From Alkalihalobacillus sp. CinArs1 (lineage in GTDB: Bacteria > Bacillota > Bacilli > Bacillales > Guptibacillaceae): DNA of 64,000 nt. The stretch covers positions 682,001-746,000 of the forward strand of contig NZ_CANDOB010000002.1 in NCBI RefSeq assembly GCF_947387515.1, in the 5' to 3' direction. Within the stretch, counting starts at the first letter, position 1. Each line of letters opens with the position of its first letter. The translations under genes and the position numbers were made by a program. The notes under the pieces were generated by a model that saw only the letters and a program-made list of their open reading frames with translations, was not told where the DNA came from and made no database searches. This document shows positions 8,663-17,282 of this stretch, one piece after another.

Positions 8663-8693
8663 AAGAAGGAGGGAAGATACCTCCTTCTTTTCT
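8663..8693 (+). terminator. Terminator after the DUF4269 gene
   Basis: AAGAAGGAGG (8663-8672) pairs with CCTCCTTCTT (8680-8689), followed by TTTC. It ends the SDR-DUF4269 unit. Confidence 0.8.
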
Positions 8694-8769
8694 TTGAGAA
8701 TCGAGAGTTGCATTTGGAATTTTATGCTAAACTTATGGTGGAGATTCTTCGACAATATATCGTAAAAAA

Positions 8770-8787
8770 CGGGTGGTGACAGGTACC
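8770..8787 (+). repeat. Dispersed repeat copy E, fused to the start of the serine hydrolase gene
   Basis: CGGGTGGTGACAGGTACC, with TTCGACA upstream at 8748-8754. The copy is followed with no gap by ATG 8788. Bases 8779-8796 (ACAGGTACCATGAACGAG) are repeated as 8797-8814 (ACAGGTACCATGAATGAG), an 18-bp tandem duplication of the repeat end plus start codon. Confidence 0.85.
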
Positions 8788-9801
8788 ATGAACGAGACAG
8801 GTACCATGAATGAGCTTCTTTCATGGGTAGAAGACATTAAGAACAAAAATGCTAGTTCAGCTGCTTCACTTCTTATTATGAAAAACAACGATATTCTATT
8901 CGAACATTATAGTGGCACACACAATAACACGAAGGGTGCTCGTAAGGTCGATCACCATTCACGGTTCAACGTCGCATCTGCAAGGAAAAGCTATCTTGGT
9001 CTTGCTGTTGCGTTTGCTGTCTATGAAGGAAAGATTACGAGTTTAGATGATCTTGCGAGAGACTACTTCTCAGAAATAGATCCTGAGTTGCTCGGGGCGA
9101 CCACCATTCGGCATCTCGTTACACATTCACATGGTCTAGATGAGGACGCCGATGGTACCGTATATAGAGAGTTCGAACCTGGTGAAAACTGGACTTATCG
9201 AAACATCAATGTTGTCATGATGACAAAGCTCATCCACCATCTTTACAGTAAACCCTTCCCTTCGCTATTAAAAGAACGAGTCTTTGAACCGCTGGGTTTT
9301 ACGAAAACGTGGTGGGAGGTTTCGGATGCAGAGGACCTCGTCAGGGTGATCGTAAATCCTAATCAAGAAGGGGAACGTGCATTAGGAACAGTTGAAGATG
9401 GTCTAGATAAAAATCTCTTCGTAAATACAAGAGAGTTTGCAGAGTGGGGTAATCTTTTTCTAAACAGGGGAAAGGCGAATGGAAAACAAATCGTGCCAGA
9501 AAAGGTGATTGATCTGTCAGCGACGATTCAAAATCCACCTTACACTGATAAGGAACTACCCCAGAACGGCTTCTTCTGGTACGTTCAAGACGTTCCGCGT
9601 GAACGGAGTGAGCTTGGCAGCCGCGTTCCTAGCGGATCTTATCAAATTCTTGGTGTAACAGGACCGACGCTTCTTGTTATTCCTGAATATGATGTGGTGG
9701 TCGTGAAGATGTACAACAAGCGGTATAACTATGGTGGTGAAAACTACTTATACTATTTAAAAGAGTTTAGTAATCTTGTAGCAGATGCGTTTAATAGATA
9801 A
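8788..9801 (+). CDS. Serine hydrolase, class C beta-lactamase-related
   Basis: A protein of about 337 residues with the penicillin-binding-protein-like/class C beta-lactamase fold. SARKS in FNVASARKSYLG carries the nucleophile in an S-x-x-K motif, and YRNIN supplies the Y-x-N motif. HLVTHSHGL is the family's usual LLTHTSGL block. The substrate is unknown (esterase or D-amino peptidase is possible). No signal peptide is visible, so it is probably cytoplasmic. Three starts are possible: GTG 8773, ATG 8788 and ATG 8806, all made by repeat copy E and its duplication. GGTGGTGA inside the repeat is the only Shine-Dalgarno-like sequence. A histidine phosphatase gene follows. Confidence 0.78.
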   Translation: MNETGTMNELLSWVEDIKNKNASSAASLLIMKNNDILFEHYSGTHNNTKGARKVDHHSRFNVASARKSYLGLAVAFAVYEGKITSLDDLARDYFSEIDPELLGATTIRHLVTHSHGLDEDADGTVYREFEPGENWTYRNINVVMMTKLIHHLYSKPFPSLLKERVFEPLGFTKTWWEVSDAEDLVRVIVNPNQEGERALGTVEDGLDKNLFVNTREFAEWGNLFLNRGKANGKQIVPEKVIDLSATIQNPPYTDKELPQNGFFWYVQDVPRERSELGSRVPSGSYQILGVTGPTLLVIPEYDVVVVKMYNKRYNYGGENYLYYLKEFSNLVADAFNR

Positions 9802-9835
9802 TGGGGATACATAAATAGAAAGGGTAGGGGAAATT

Positions 9836-10411
9836 ATGCCGACAGTAGGACTAGTAAGACACGGCGTTACAGAATGGAATACGTTAGGGAAAGCACAAGG
9901 CCATGCGAATGTGCCTTTGAACGAGGAAGGAAGAAAGCAGGCATTAGCGCTCGCTGAGAGACTCTCACAGGAAGAACCATGGGATGTTATCATCACGAGT
10001 GACCTTATGAGGGCGAAGGAAACGGCGGAGATAATCGCTTCGAAGCTGAACACGCCTCTGATCGAGCAAGAGTGGATTCGAGAAATAAATTGTGGTGATA
10101 TCGAAGGAACGACAGAGGATGAAAGAGTGGAAAAATGGGGTGAGAATTGGTGTGATCATGACCTCGGAATGGAAGAGCGATCTGATGTAGCGATCAGAGG
10201 TAACGCATTTTTAGAAGAGTTAGCGAAGGATCATCAAGGAAAAAGAGTTCTCGTCGTGAGCCACGGGGCGTGGATCGGAATCACGCTCGAACATTTATTT
10301 CCTGAAGAGTACACTCATGCGTTGATCGACAACACGTCACTTTCAATCATCGAAAGAGCGGGTCAAGGTTGGCACAACCCACTATTCAATTGCATCAAGC
10401 ACTTATCATAG
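9836..10411 (+). CDS. Histidine phosphatase (phosphoglycerate mutase-like) family protein
   Basis: A 191-residue phosphatase. The catalytic VRHGVTEWN (phospho-His near residue 9) is followed by ITSDLMRAKETAEII and VVSHGAWIG with the second His. Such proteins dephosphorylate sugar phosphates, alpha-ribazole phosphate or nucleotides; the exact substrate cannot be told. The start ATG has a GGGGAAATT site. It lies 34 bases after the serine hydrolase. Confidence 0.85.
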   Translation: MPTVGLVRHGVTEWNTLGKAQGHANVPLNEEGRKQALALAERLSQEEPWDVIITSDLMRAKETAEIIASKLNTPLIEQEWIREINCGDIEGTTEDERVEKWGENWCDHDLGMEERSDVAIRGNAFLEELAKDHQGKRVLVVSHGAWIGITLEHLFPEEYTHALIDNTSLSIIERAGQGWHNPLFNCIKHLS

Positions 10412-10434
10412 TGTTCAATTCTGGAGGGGTGTTT

Positions 10435-10635
10435 TTGAGAAAAATTCTTTCTAGTAAGTGGTTCGGCTATCCGTTTATTTTATCTCTACTATTCGGAGAT
10501 TACGGCAGCCGATCTATTCCATCAATTTTCGGCCATGTAGGAAGAGCTCTAGTTATTGGGGTAATTGTATCCCTAATGGCTTATTCCATCCAAAATCGTT
10601 CAATCATTAAAATGTTTGAAAGCAAGCAAGAGTGA
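10435..10635 (+). CDS. Small membrane protein, unknown function
   Basis: A 66-residue protein from TTG 10435, chosen because GGAGGGG lies at 10423-10429. Two hydrophobic stretches (YPFILSLLFG and ALVIGVIVSLMAYSI) predict one or two membrane passes, and the basic N-terminus RKILSSKW suggests an inside start. The frame is open upstream into the phosphatase gene without a better start. No family was recognised. Confidence 0.6.
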   Translation: MRKILSSKWFGYPFILSLLFGDYGSRSIPSIFGHVGRALVIGVIVSLMAYSIQNRSIIKMFESKQE

Positions 10636-10696
10636 CCGTTTAAAATCAGGTGATCTATATGTTCAGCGTCGTTTTTGCATAATGGAGTGAAGATAT

Positions 10697-11401
10697 GTGA
10701 AACGCATTAAGAATAAACATTTGCCTTATCATATAGCAACTATTAAATCGAAAGCTTCCAAAACAATCGTCTTGTATCACGGCTGGGGGAGCAAGGTGGA
10801 AGGCTTGCTGGATGTAGCAGAAACCCTTTTTGAGGAAGGCTTTTCAGTCGTGATTCCGGAGTTGATCTACCACGATTCTCGAGGACCCTTTGCCAATCAT
10901 TTTCAACCGGACATCATGCAGTCGTACTTTTGGAAAACGATCTTCCATAGCATTGACGAATTTCCAAAGCTTCTTCAGTCGATCGATGAAAAAATGGAAG
11001 ACGTCGTTCTCCTTGGAAGTTCGATGGGTGGCTTTATTGCGAATGGGATTGCAAGTAAGCACTCGTTAGGAGGGTTAATAAGTGTGAATGGCTCAGGTTC
11101 ATTCGTACGGTCAGAAACCTTATTCCGAAAGCGTGATGGCCGAGGAGAGATCCCGAATAACCTTTTAAAAGGGTTGAAAAATTATGATCTTGTTGAGCAG
11201 GCGTGCACGTTAACGCCTACGCTATTTCTTCATGGTGAATGCGATGCGATCGTTCCGATATGTGGGCAGGAAGATTACTTTCGCAAAGTGATGGAAGAGA
11301 ATCGAAGTCATGCAGAATTCCGCCGCTACCCTGGTGTTGGTCATGAATTCACGGATGAAATGGTTAACGATGTGTTAGCGTGGTTACATAAGCTTTCTTA
11401 A
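10697..11401 (+). CDS. Alpha/beta hydrolase, YitV-like
   Basis: A 234-residue hydrolase with HGWGSKVEG (oxyanion loop), nucleophile elbow GSSMGG, an Asp in FLHGECDAIVP and catalytic His in PGVGHEF. It resembles the prolyl-oligopeptidase/dienelactone hydrolase-like esterases found in Bacillus (YitV group). It starts with GTG 10697; GGAGTGAAG lies 5' at an acceptable distance. Substrate unknown. Confidence 0.78.
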   Translation: MKRIKNKHLPYHIATIKSKASKTIVLYHGWGSKVEGLLDVAETLFEEGFSVVIPELIYHDSRGPFANHFQPDIMQSYFWKTIFHSIDEFPKLLQSIDEKMEDVVLLGSSMGGFIANGIASKHSLGGLISVNGSGSFVRSETLFRKRDGRGEIPNNLLKGLKNYDLVEQACTLTPTLFLHGECDAIVPICGQEDYFRKVMEENRSHAEFRRYPGVGHEFTDEMVNDVLAWLHKLS

Positions 11402-11447
11402 GAAATTGGTTAACGAAACTTCTTAAAGGGAGTTCCTTTTTTATGCC

Positions 11448-11591
11448 TTGGATATAAAAAAATTCAATGCGATCAATGCCTTTGGACAACCCGTTCTCTA
11501 TCCTTTCATCGCCATTTTGTGGATGTGTGTTCTTGGGCTCGTGTTTGCATTTATGACGATTAACGTCATGCGAAAAAGGCAAATTGCATAG
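11448..11591 (+). CDS. Possible tiny membrane protein
   Basis: A frame of 47 codons from TTG 11448 reads (M)DIKKFNAINAFGQP, then a hydrophobic helix ending at FMTINVMRKRQIA and a stop. One membrane span with a basic C-terminus is predicted. The only upstream purine-rich site (AAAGGGAG, 11426-11433) is about 14 bases away, which is long, so it may be a remnant of a larger gene. A terminator follows at once, which favours real transcription. Confidence 0.4.
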   Translation: MDIKKFNAINAFGQPVLYPFIAILWMCVLGLVFAFMTINVMRKRQIA

Positions 11592-11611
11592 TTAAAAGGT
11601 AGCAATTTAGG

Positions 11612-11648
11612 AAAAGAGCAAATCAAATAAAGGATTCGCTCTTTTTTT
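11612..11648 (+). terminator. Terminator
   Basis: AAAAGAGC near 11613 pairs with GCTCTTTT near 11637-11644, extended by ATC/GAT, followed by a T run. It closes the unit ending with the tiny ORF. Confidence 0.75.
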
Positions 11649-11716
11649 GTCTAATACTTTAAGTGAGCAACGTCCTCGTAGTAAGAAAGTCTTAAATAAA
11701 CTAGAGGGGTGATGTA

Positions 11717-12274
11717 TTGAAAAGTGAAATGAATCGGTTGTTTGAGGACAAACGGTGCGTTCATGTGCTCTATGCCTACCAGGGAAGATCGAATTATGTT
11801 AAACAGGTGCTCGGTTTTATCCAAGATGGTATCAAAGCGGGTGAACATGTAATCCTGATTGAAAACGAACCTGTTTATCGTCTTATCGAGAAAGAACTTT
11901 CCAGACTGTTAACAGAAGAAGATAGATCATACGTCCACCGGATCAACAACTTTGATTTTTACTTTTCAAGCGGCAGCTATCATCCTCCAGCGATTGTAGA
12001 GCATTTTCAAAAATCCGTGGAACCTTTTGTAGAGAATAATGTTTCGTTCAGGTCTTGGGCGCATGTCGAATGGGCCTCGATGGAAGAACCGCTGCATATT
12101 ATAGAAGATTTCGAGAGAATTGTTGATCGCGCCGTTCATGAATATTCGTTTCCGCTCATCTGTGCATATGAAGATGAACGGATGCCAGATTATCTCATCG
12201 ATATTCTCATGGAAACCCACCCGTACGTGCTGATGGAAGAAGAATTTATAACGTCGAAGCAATACCAGGCTTAA
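11717..12274 (+). CDS. MEDS domain protein
   Basis: A 185-residue protein matching the MEDS (methanogen/methylotroph DcmR sensory) domain. It opens with an HVLYAYQGRSNYVKQVLGFI-type segment followed by AGEHVILIENEP, the RecA-like first strands of the domain, and carries a LICAYEDE strand near the end. Stand-alone MEDS proteins occur in bacilli beside sensor kinases and sporulation genes; they are thought to bind small ligands. It starts with TTG 11717 behind GAGGGGTGATG. It is monocistronic, closed by the terminator at 12352. Confidence 0.72.
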   Translation: MKSEMNRLFEDKRCVHVLYAYQGRSNYVKQVLGFIQDGIKAGEHVILIENEPVYRLIEKELSRLLTEEDRSYVHRINNFDFYFSSGSYHPPAIVEHFQKSVEPFVENNVSFRSWAHVEWASMEEPLHIIEDFERIVDRAVHEYSFPLICAYEDERMPDYLIDILMETHPYVLMEEEFITSKQYQA

Positions 12275-12351
12275 CATTTGTCTGCTTAAAGCAACTTCCG
12301 TGTTAATAAAGAAAACGAATGATATAATGATTCACACTGTGAAAGACTATG

Positions 12352-12372
12352 AAGAGCTAAGGCTCTTTTTTT
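12352..12372 (+). terminator. Terminator after the MEDS gene
   Basis: AAGAGC (12352-12357), loop TAAG, GCTCTT (12362-12367), then a T run. A TATAAT-like box at 12331 just upstream could be a promoter of a very short transcript, but no -35 was found. Confidence 0.75.
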
Positions 12373-12412
12373 ATTTGTAACAAGACTACATAACGCGAAA
12401 GGTGAGGAAGAA

Positions 12413-13453
12413 ATGAAAGCTGTTCAAGTAACAGGGTACGGTGATGTTGATAAGCTACAGGTTGCGGAGGTACCGATCCCAGAACCAAAGGATCATGAAG
12501 TGTTAGTAAAAGTAAAAGCTTGCGCGATCAACAATACAGAGATCTGGATGCGAGAAGGTGCATATGGAACGGGATCAAAGTCCGGCTGGCGTCCTGAAGG
12601 GGTACAATTCCCGCGTACGCCAGGGTCGGATATTACGGGTCAGGTTGTAAAAGTTGGAGCGAGTGTCGATGGGGCGATGAAAGGTAGGAACGTCGTTCTC
12701 TTTCCTTTTACCTCGAGTGGGGACGAAGGCGCTGAACATATTTCTGAAGACATGTCCTTTATCGGATCGGAATACGATGGCGGCTATGCGGAATACGTTG
12801 TTTGGCCAGCAGATCTTTGTTTTGATATGCCGCTATCGAACTATATTGAAAGTGCCGTGTTCTCCGTAAGTGGGATGACCGCGTGGCACATGGTTGAACA
12901 AATCCAGCCGAAGCCTGGCGAGACGATCATGGTTACAGGTGCGAACGGTGGAGTAGGATCCTTAAACGTGCAGATTGCAGCGAACGTATTTGGTGCAAAT
13001 GTCGTAGCGATCGTCGGTGATCTTGAACTAGAAGAACGCATGAAGGAGCTTGGAGCGACGCACGTGCTTTCTTATAAGTCTGAAACCCTTGCACAAGACA
13101 TTCTCCATGCGAATGGCGGCCCGATCGACGCTGTTCTAGACGTTGTTGGAGACGCGCTCTTCGCAACCTCTTTACAAGTATTGAAAAAAGGCGGAAAGTT
13201 TTGTACGTCAGGTTCTGCTGGTGGACAGAAGACTGAGCTCGATTTTCGTAAGCTCTATTTAAAACATATTACTCTTTACGGATCTGTACTCGGAACGCGC
13301 GCTGAGTTTGAGAAGATGTTAACTGCCATTTCAGAAGGGAAGATCCAACCAGTCATCGATCGAACGTTTCCACTTGATGCAGCGAGAGAAGCACAGACGT
13401 ACTTTAAGAATGCTGGTAAGTTAGGGAAGATCGTTCTACTGCCAGAGGAATAA
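12413..13453 (+). CDS. Zinc-independent MDR-type alcohol dehydrogenase / quinone oxidoreductase-like protein
   Basis: A 346-residue medium-chain dehydrogenase. The N-terminal GroES-like domain includes AINNTEIWMREG and PRTPGSDITGQVVKVG, and the Rossmann domain carries GANGGVGS at about residues 177-184. The structural zinc Cys cluster is missing, which fits the quinone-oxidoreductase/crotonyl-CoA-reductase-like subgroup. It likely reduces enones or quinones with NADPH. The start ATG has AAGGTGAGGAAG ahead of it. Terminators on both sides show it is a single-gene unit. Confidence 0.85.
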   Translation: MKAVQVTGYGDVDKLQVAEVPIPEPKDHEVLVKVKACAINNTEIWMREGAYGTGSKSGWRPEGVQFPRTPGSDITGQVVKVGASVDGAMKGRNVVLFPFTSSGDEGAEHISEDMSFIGSEYDGGYAEYVVWPADLCFDMPLSNYIESAVFSVSGMTAWHMVEQIQPKPGETIMVTGANGGVGSLNVQIAANVFGANVVAIVGDLELEERMKELGATHVLSYKSETLAQDILHANGGPIDAVLDVVGDALFATSLQVLKKGGKFCTSGSAGGQKTELDFRKLYLKHITLYGSVLGTRAEFEKMLTAISEGKIQPVIDRTFPLDAAREAQTYFKNAGKLGKIVLLPEE

Positions 13454-13458
13454 ACGTT

Positions 13459-13489
13459 AAGACCCGTCCGAACAGGCGGGTCTTTTTTT
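13459..13489 (+). terminator. Terminator
   Basis: AAGACCCG (13459-13466) pairs with CGGGTCTT (13477-13484), followed by TTTTT. Confidence 0.85.
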
Positions 13490-13571
13490 ATCACATTTTT
13501 ATATACAGAAGCTACCCAACGTCCTCCGCCCACATACACTGCTGTATGAATAAGAAAAGGTGGGCGAGAGG

Positions 13572-14906
13572 ATGGCGACTGAATTAACCGGACGGGTCGT
13601 TTTACCTGGTGATCCAGCGTATGACAAAGCAAGGGAAAATCTGAATCTGTATCAATCGAAGTTTCCTGGAGCGATCGTATTTTGTCAGGAGGAGAAGGAT
13701 GTCTTACATGCCTTAACATTTGCTCGTGAAAAAGGTCTTCCTTTTCGAGTGAGGAGCGGAAGACATAGCTATCAAAACTTTTCGAACCTAGATGGAGGAT
13801 TAGTGATCGACATTAGTGAGATGAACGAGATATCGGTATCTGTGCCTACCAAGACAGCGAAGGTATGTGCTGGAGCGGATTTAGGAAAAGTGTACAACAC
13901 GCTATGGAAATATGGCCTCGCACTACCTGGAGGAACAGAGTTCAGTGTAGGTGTCTCGGGTGTAACGCTAGGTGGCGGCATCGGGTATTTGTCGAGAGAA
14001 TTCGGATTAACGTGTGACCATGTAGAGCGCATGAGAATCGTCGTCCCAAAAGGTGAGAAAGGTGCCGAAATCATTGAGGCAACAAAAGATGAAAATAGCG
14101 ATTTGTTCTGGGCTTGCTGCGGTGGAGGCGGCGGGAATTTCGGTATCGTCACATCGTTTACTTTTCGAACACATCCGATCGACAACGTCTCCGTTTTCAA
14201 AATCGATTGGGAGTTCGATCAGCTCGAAGATGTATTCGAAACGTGGCAAAATTGGGCTCCGTTCACTGATCATAAGCTTACCTCGACGCTAGAACTTCAT
14301 GCGAAAAGTAAGAACCTCATCCGCTCTGAAGGTCAGTTCTTGGGGTCGAAGAAACGGTTGATCGAACTGATCAAACCGTTGCTGAAGGACAATAAGCCAA
14401 GAAAAGTCCAGGTTGGATCCCTTCCTTTTAATAAGGCGTTCAATTATTTCAATGAGCCTTCAGGAAATAAGCCGTCATTCTTTAAAAGGTCTGGGTCTTT
14501 CGTGTATAAGCCTATTCCGGAGCGAGGCATTTCGATTATGAAACGATTCCTCGAACACGCGCCGAATGAAGATGCGGTTATTTGGCAGCAGTCACTAGGT
14601 GGCGCTGTTTCTGATGTTCCGCCATCAGACACTGCTTTTTTTCACCGAGATGCGAAAATCGCACAAGAATATAACACAACGTGGACGAATGAAGAAGAAG
14701 CTAGGGATAACGTCCAATGGGTAGTCGCGTTAAGGAAACAAATGAGACGGTATACGGAAGGTGACTATGTGAACTGGCCAGATGAAACGATTAGGGATTG
14801 GCAACAGGCTTACTATGGGGAAAACGTTCACAGGTTACGAAAGATCAAGACAGAAGTCGATCCTTTAAACGTGTTTCGCTTTCAACAAAGCGTTCCACCA
14901 TATTAA
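13572..14906 (+). CDS. Berberine bridge enzyme-like FAD-dependent oxidoreductase
   Basis: A 444-residue flavoprotein of the BBE/6-hydroxynicotine oxidase-like family. The PP-loop RSGRHSYQNFS holds His at ~65, the usual 8-alpha FAD attachment site, and GLTCDHV holds Cys at ~148, the second site, so bicovalent FAD is likely. The C-terminal block DPLNVFRFQQSVPP is diagnostic. These enzymes oxidise sugars, alcohols or secondary metabolites; Bacillus relatives include the spore-coat CotQ/YvdP. GTG 13560 is an alternative start, but AAGGTGG at 13557-13563 is well placed for ATG 13572. Confidence 0.87.
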   Translation: MATELTGRVVLPGDPAYDKARENLNLYQSKFPGAIVFCQEEKDVLHALTFAREKGLPFRVRSGRHSYQNFSNLDGGLVIDISEMNEISVSVPTKTAKVCAGADLGKVYNTLWKYGLALPGGTEFSVGVSGVTLGGGIGYLSREFGLTCDHVERMRIVVPKGEKGAEIIEATKDENSDLFWACCGGGGGNFGIVTSFTFRTHPIDNVSVFKIDWEFDQLEDVFETWQNWAPFTDHKLTSTLELHAKSKNLIRSEGQFLGSKKRLIELIKPLLKDNKPRKVQVGSLPFNKAFNYFNEPSGNKPSFFKRSGSFVYKPIPERGISIMKRFLEHAPNEDAVIWQQSLGGAVSDVPPSDTAFFHRDAKIAQEYNTTWTNEEEARDNVQWVVALRKQMRRYTEGDYVNWPDETIRDWQQAYYGENVHRLRKIKTEVDPLNVFRFQQSVPPY

Positions 14907-14934
14907 AAAGCACTCTCGTTTGAGAGTGCTTTTT
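14905..14934 (+). terminator. Terminator after the BBE gene
   Basis: AAAAAGCACTCTC (14905-14917), loop GTTT, GAGAGTGCTTTTT (14922-14934). The stem overlaps the stop codon. Confidence 0.88.
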
Positions 14935-15018
14935 ATTTTCGATTGTGGTTCCTTCCATGTTTTGAAATAATTGGTTTAGCAAAGAAGACAGGCTGCAATT
15001 AGAGAAAGGGGAATCAAG

Positions 15019-15588
15019 ATGTTACATACTGAAGAAGACTTGCTGACTAGTGTAACAAAAGACTCTAAGATGATGGAAATTTTGAGAGCAGCAAAGTCAC
15101 TAAACCTTCCAGATTGGTGGGTGTGTGCTGGGTTTGTGCGTTCAAAGATCTGGGATGTTCAGCACGGCTATGAAGAACCTACGAAGTTGCCAGATGTGGA
15201 CGTCATTTATTTTGACAAGGATCATATCGATGAAGGTGAAGAAGTAATACTAGAGAAACAGCTTTACAAGGTCTTTAAAGACGTGCCTTGGTCGGTGAAA
15301 AACCAAGCAAGAATGCACGTGTTAAACGACATGGCACCCTACCATTCTTCAGTGGATGCCATCTCGAAATTTCCTGAGACAGCTACTTCGCTTGGGGTAA
15401 AGCTAGACGAACAAGACCGCTTAATCATTGCTGCCCCTCATGGGCTAGATGATGTCCTTCAAATGAAGCTGCGTCCAACTCCAGCTTTTTTAAATAACGA
15501 GCGTAGTTGGCTTTATGAAGAACGACTTCGTAAGAAAAACTGGATTTCTAAATGGCCTCTTCTAGACGTTACTTATGGAAAAATTTAA
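15019..15588 (+). CDS. Nucleotidyltransferase family protein (DUF925/NTP_transf_6)
   Basis: A 189-residue protein of the DUF925-type nucleotidyltransferase family. WWVCAGFVRSKIWD corresponds to the GG/S motif region, followed by LPDVDVIYFD with the catalytic DVDV aspartates, then ARMHVLNDMAPY and a basic C-terminal segment ERLRKKNWISKWPLLD. The substrate is unknown. The start ATG has GAGAAAGGGGAA ahead. It is a single gene between terminators. Confidence 0.78.
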   Translation: MLHTEEDLLTSVTKDSKMMEILRAAKSLNLPDWWVCAGFVRSKIWDVQHGYEEPTKLPDVDVIYFDKDHIDEGEEVILEKQLYKVFKDVPWSVKNQARMHVLNDMAPYHSSVDAISKFPETATSLGVKLDEQDRLIIAAPHGLDDVLQMKLRPTPAFLNNERSWLYEERLRKKNWISKWPLLDVTYGKI

Positions 15589-15655
15589 ATTCCCTGTTAT
15601 GAAGACTCCTTCTTGTGGAATATAGTAAAAGCTATCACTTTTACGTAGAGGAGTT

Positions 15656-16741
15656 ATGACGATGTGGATGAAACACAATTTTTTTAAATATATGACTGGT
15701 GCGATACTCGTACTTATCTTATTCTTTTTTCTTGCTGAATTAGAGTTTGTAAAGCCGGTCATCACAATCATCAGCACGCTTTTTTACCCAGTGCTGATCG
15801 CAGGATTTTTCTATTACATTCTTAAACCGGTCGTTCGACTCGTTCGAAAGATCCCATTCGTTCCAAATCTTGCAGCGATTCTGATCGTCTTTGCATCGAT
15901 TGGTGGACTCGTATATATAGGGTTTAAGCTATTAGCTCAAACGATTGCAGATCAGGCGACTAGTATTATGAAGGATCTTCCGAAGAAGCTTGAGAAATCA
16001 GCTGAAGAGGCACAAAAAGCAATTGAGAAAAACGATATGGGCATGGTTTCAGTTGGAAACCTGAGACATAAAGCAACAAGTTTTCTAGGAGACGTCACAC
16101 AAAATTTCGGAGATAACATCACGCAAATCGTTTCGACTCTTACTAGTGCGACAACAGTACTGATCGTCGTACCTTTCGTTCTCTTTTATTTTCTAAAAGA
16201 TGATCATAAGTTGATTCCATACTTATTGAAGTTTGTTCCTGGCCATCACCAAGAAGAAGGGAAGAAAATTTTACAGAACATCGATGATACGGTGGCAGCT
16301 TACATTACAGGTCAAGTGATCGTGGCAGTTGTCGATGGTGTACTTATGTATATCGCCTATCTCATACTCGGGCTTCCTTATGCGCTTATACTTGGAATGT
16401 TTGTTACGCTTACAGCAGTCGTGCCATTCTTCGGGCCGATCATTGGCGTTATCCCGGCACTTGTTATCGCTCTAACACAAGACCCGATGATGGCTTTTTC
16501 AGTGCTCGTGGCACTCGTTATCGTGCAACAGCTTGAAGGGAACTTAGTCGCACCGCTCGTATTAGGCAGCAGGCTGAACATCCATCCATTAACCATCATT
16601 CTGCTATTGATCGTGGCGGGAGCGCTTTATGGGTTTATCGGAATGCTGATTGCGATTCCGTTTTACTCTGTCTTAAAAGTAATCATCAAAAACATATATG
16701 AGTTGTATCGTCTGAGGCAGATGCGAGAGATTAGTGAGTGA
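15656..16741 (+). CDS. AI-2E family transporter (YueF/YubA-type permease)
   Basis: A 361-residue membrane protein with seven to eight hydrophobic helices: three N-terminal, a long amphipathic soluble domain (~85-160), then the conserved C-terminal group with FGPIIGVIPALVIAL and the LVAPLVLGSRLNIHPLTIILLLIVAG region. The AI-2E superfamily exports small molecules and, in some bacilli, works as a Na+/H+ antiporter; specificity is not clear. ATG 15656 or 15662 both suit GAGGAG at 15646-15651. Confidence 0.85.
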   Translation: MTMWMKHNFFKYMTGAILVLILFFFLAELEFVKPVITIISTLFYPVLIAGFFYYILKPVVRLVRKIPFVPNLAAILIVFASIGGLVYIGFKLLAQTIADQATSIMKDLPKKLEKSAEEAQKAIEKNDMGMVSVGNLRHKATSFLGDVTQNFGDNITQIVSTLTSATTVLIVVPFVLFYFLKDDHKLIPYLLKFVPGHHQEEGKKILQNIDDTVAAYITGQVIVAVVDGVLMYIAYLILGLPYALILGMFVTLTAVVPFFGPIIGVIPALVIALTQDPMMAFSVLVALVIVQQLEGNLVAPLVLGSRLNIHPLTIILLLIVAGALYGFIGMLIAIPFYSVLKVIIKNIYELYRLRQMREISE

Positions 16742-16743
16742 GG

Positions 16744-16781
16744 AAGATCGGTGTAGTGCATAGCGCTATACCGATCTTTTT
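16744..16781 (+). terminator. Terminator between AI-2E and DUF192 genes
   Basis: AAGATCGGT (16744-16752) pairs with ACCGATCTT (16770-16778), with an inner AGCGCT-rich loop and a T-rich tail on the plus strand. Confidence 0.8.
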
Positions 16782-16790
16782 ATCGTTAAA

Positions 16791-17132
16791 CTAGAACTGA
16801 AGATGATCGTTCACCTTGAGTTTATACTCTGATATGGTTCCTGCGGGAAGTTCAAGAACTGAGCGTGCTTCTTTAACCGGCATCGTAAAACGCCACGGAG
16901 TTAAATTAGGTATGAGTTTAATCACTTTATTTTCGCTGTTAAGGAAAACAGCATCGATGGAAAAGGTCATGAAGCACATATGGATGGCGTTACACGGTGT
17001 GATCAGCAGTCCTTCTAAGTTGAGAGGTCGTTTACGAAACATCAATCCTCTAAACCGTGTTGTGAATGAGTCAGCGAACGTAATCGAATGAGGGAGTGTT
17101 CTATATATCATACGTCCAGAGGGTTCTCTCAT
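16791..17132 (-). CDS. DUF192 family protein
   Basis: A 113-residue protein matching DUF192: RFRGLMFRKRP, then EGLLITPCNAIHMCFMTFSIDAVFLN and the C-terminal VLELPAGTI. Function is unknown, but in many bacteria a DUF192 gene lies beside Tad/Flp pilus genes, and here it is divergent from the Tad operon. The frame is open to 17189, but ATG 17132 is best placed after the AGGAGG at about 17146. It has no obvious signal peptide. Confidence 0.78.
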   Translation of the reverse strand: MREPSGRMIYRTLPHSITFADSFTTRFRGLMFRKRPLNLEGLLITPCNAIHMCFMTFSIDAVFLNSENKVIKLIPNLTPWRFTMPVKEARSVLELPAGTISEYKLKVNDHLQF

Positions 17133-17253
17133 GTTCTTCATACCTCCTAGAGATTTCGTTGTATATACTATATAACAAGGGATTAACATTCACAACTGTA
17201 TGTAACGACTTTCTATTATTCTCAAACATTTACAATTAAAATAAAAAAATAGG

Positions 17254-17282
17254 TTTACAAATTCGTTATTGAGAACTACAAT
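17254..17282 (+). promoter_or_regulatory. Sigma-A-type promoter of the Tad operon
   Basis: TTTACA (17254-17259), 17-base spacer, TACAAT (17277-17282). No better promoter lies before the pilin gene, giving a leader of about 235 bases. Confidence 0.7.

Noticed and set aside
12331-12372. Small RNA between the MEDS and dehydrogenase genes
   Set aside because: A TATAAT box and the terminator are only about 20 bases apart; the hairpin is better read as the MEDS gene terminator.
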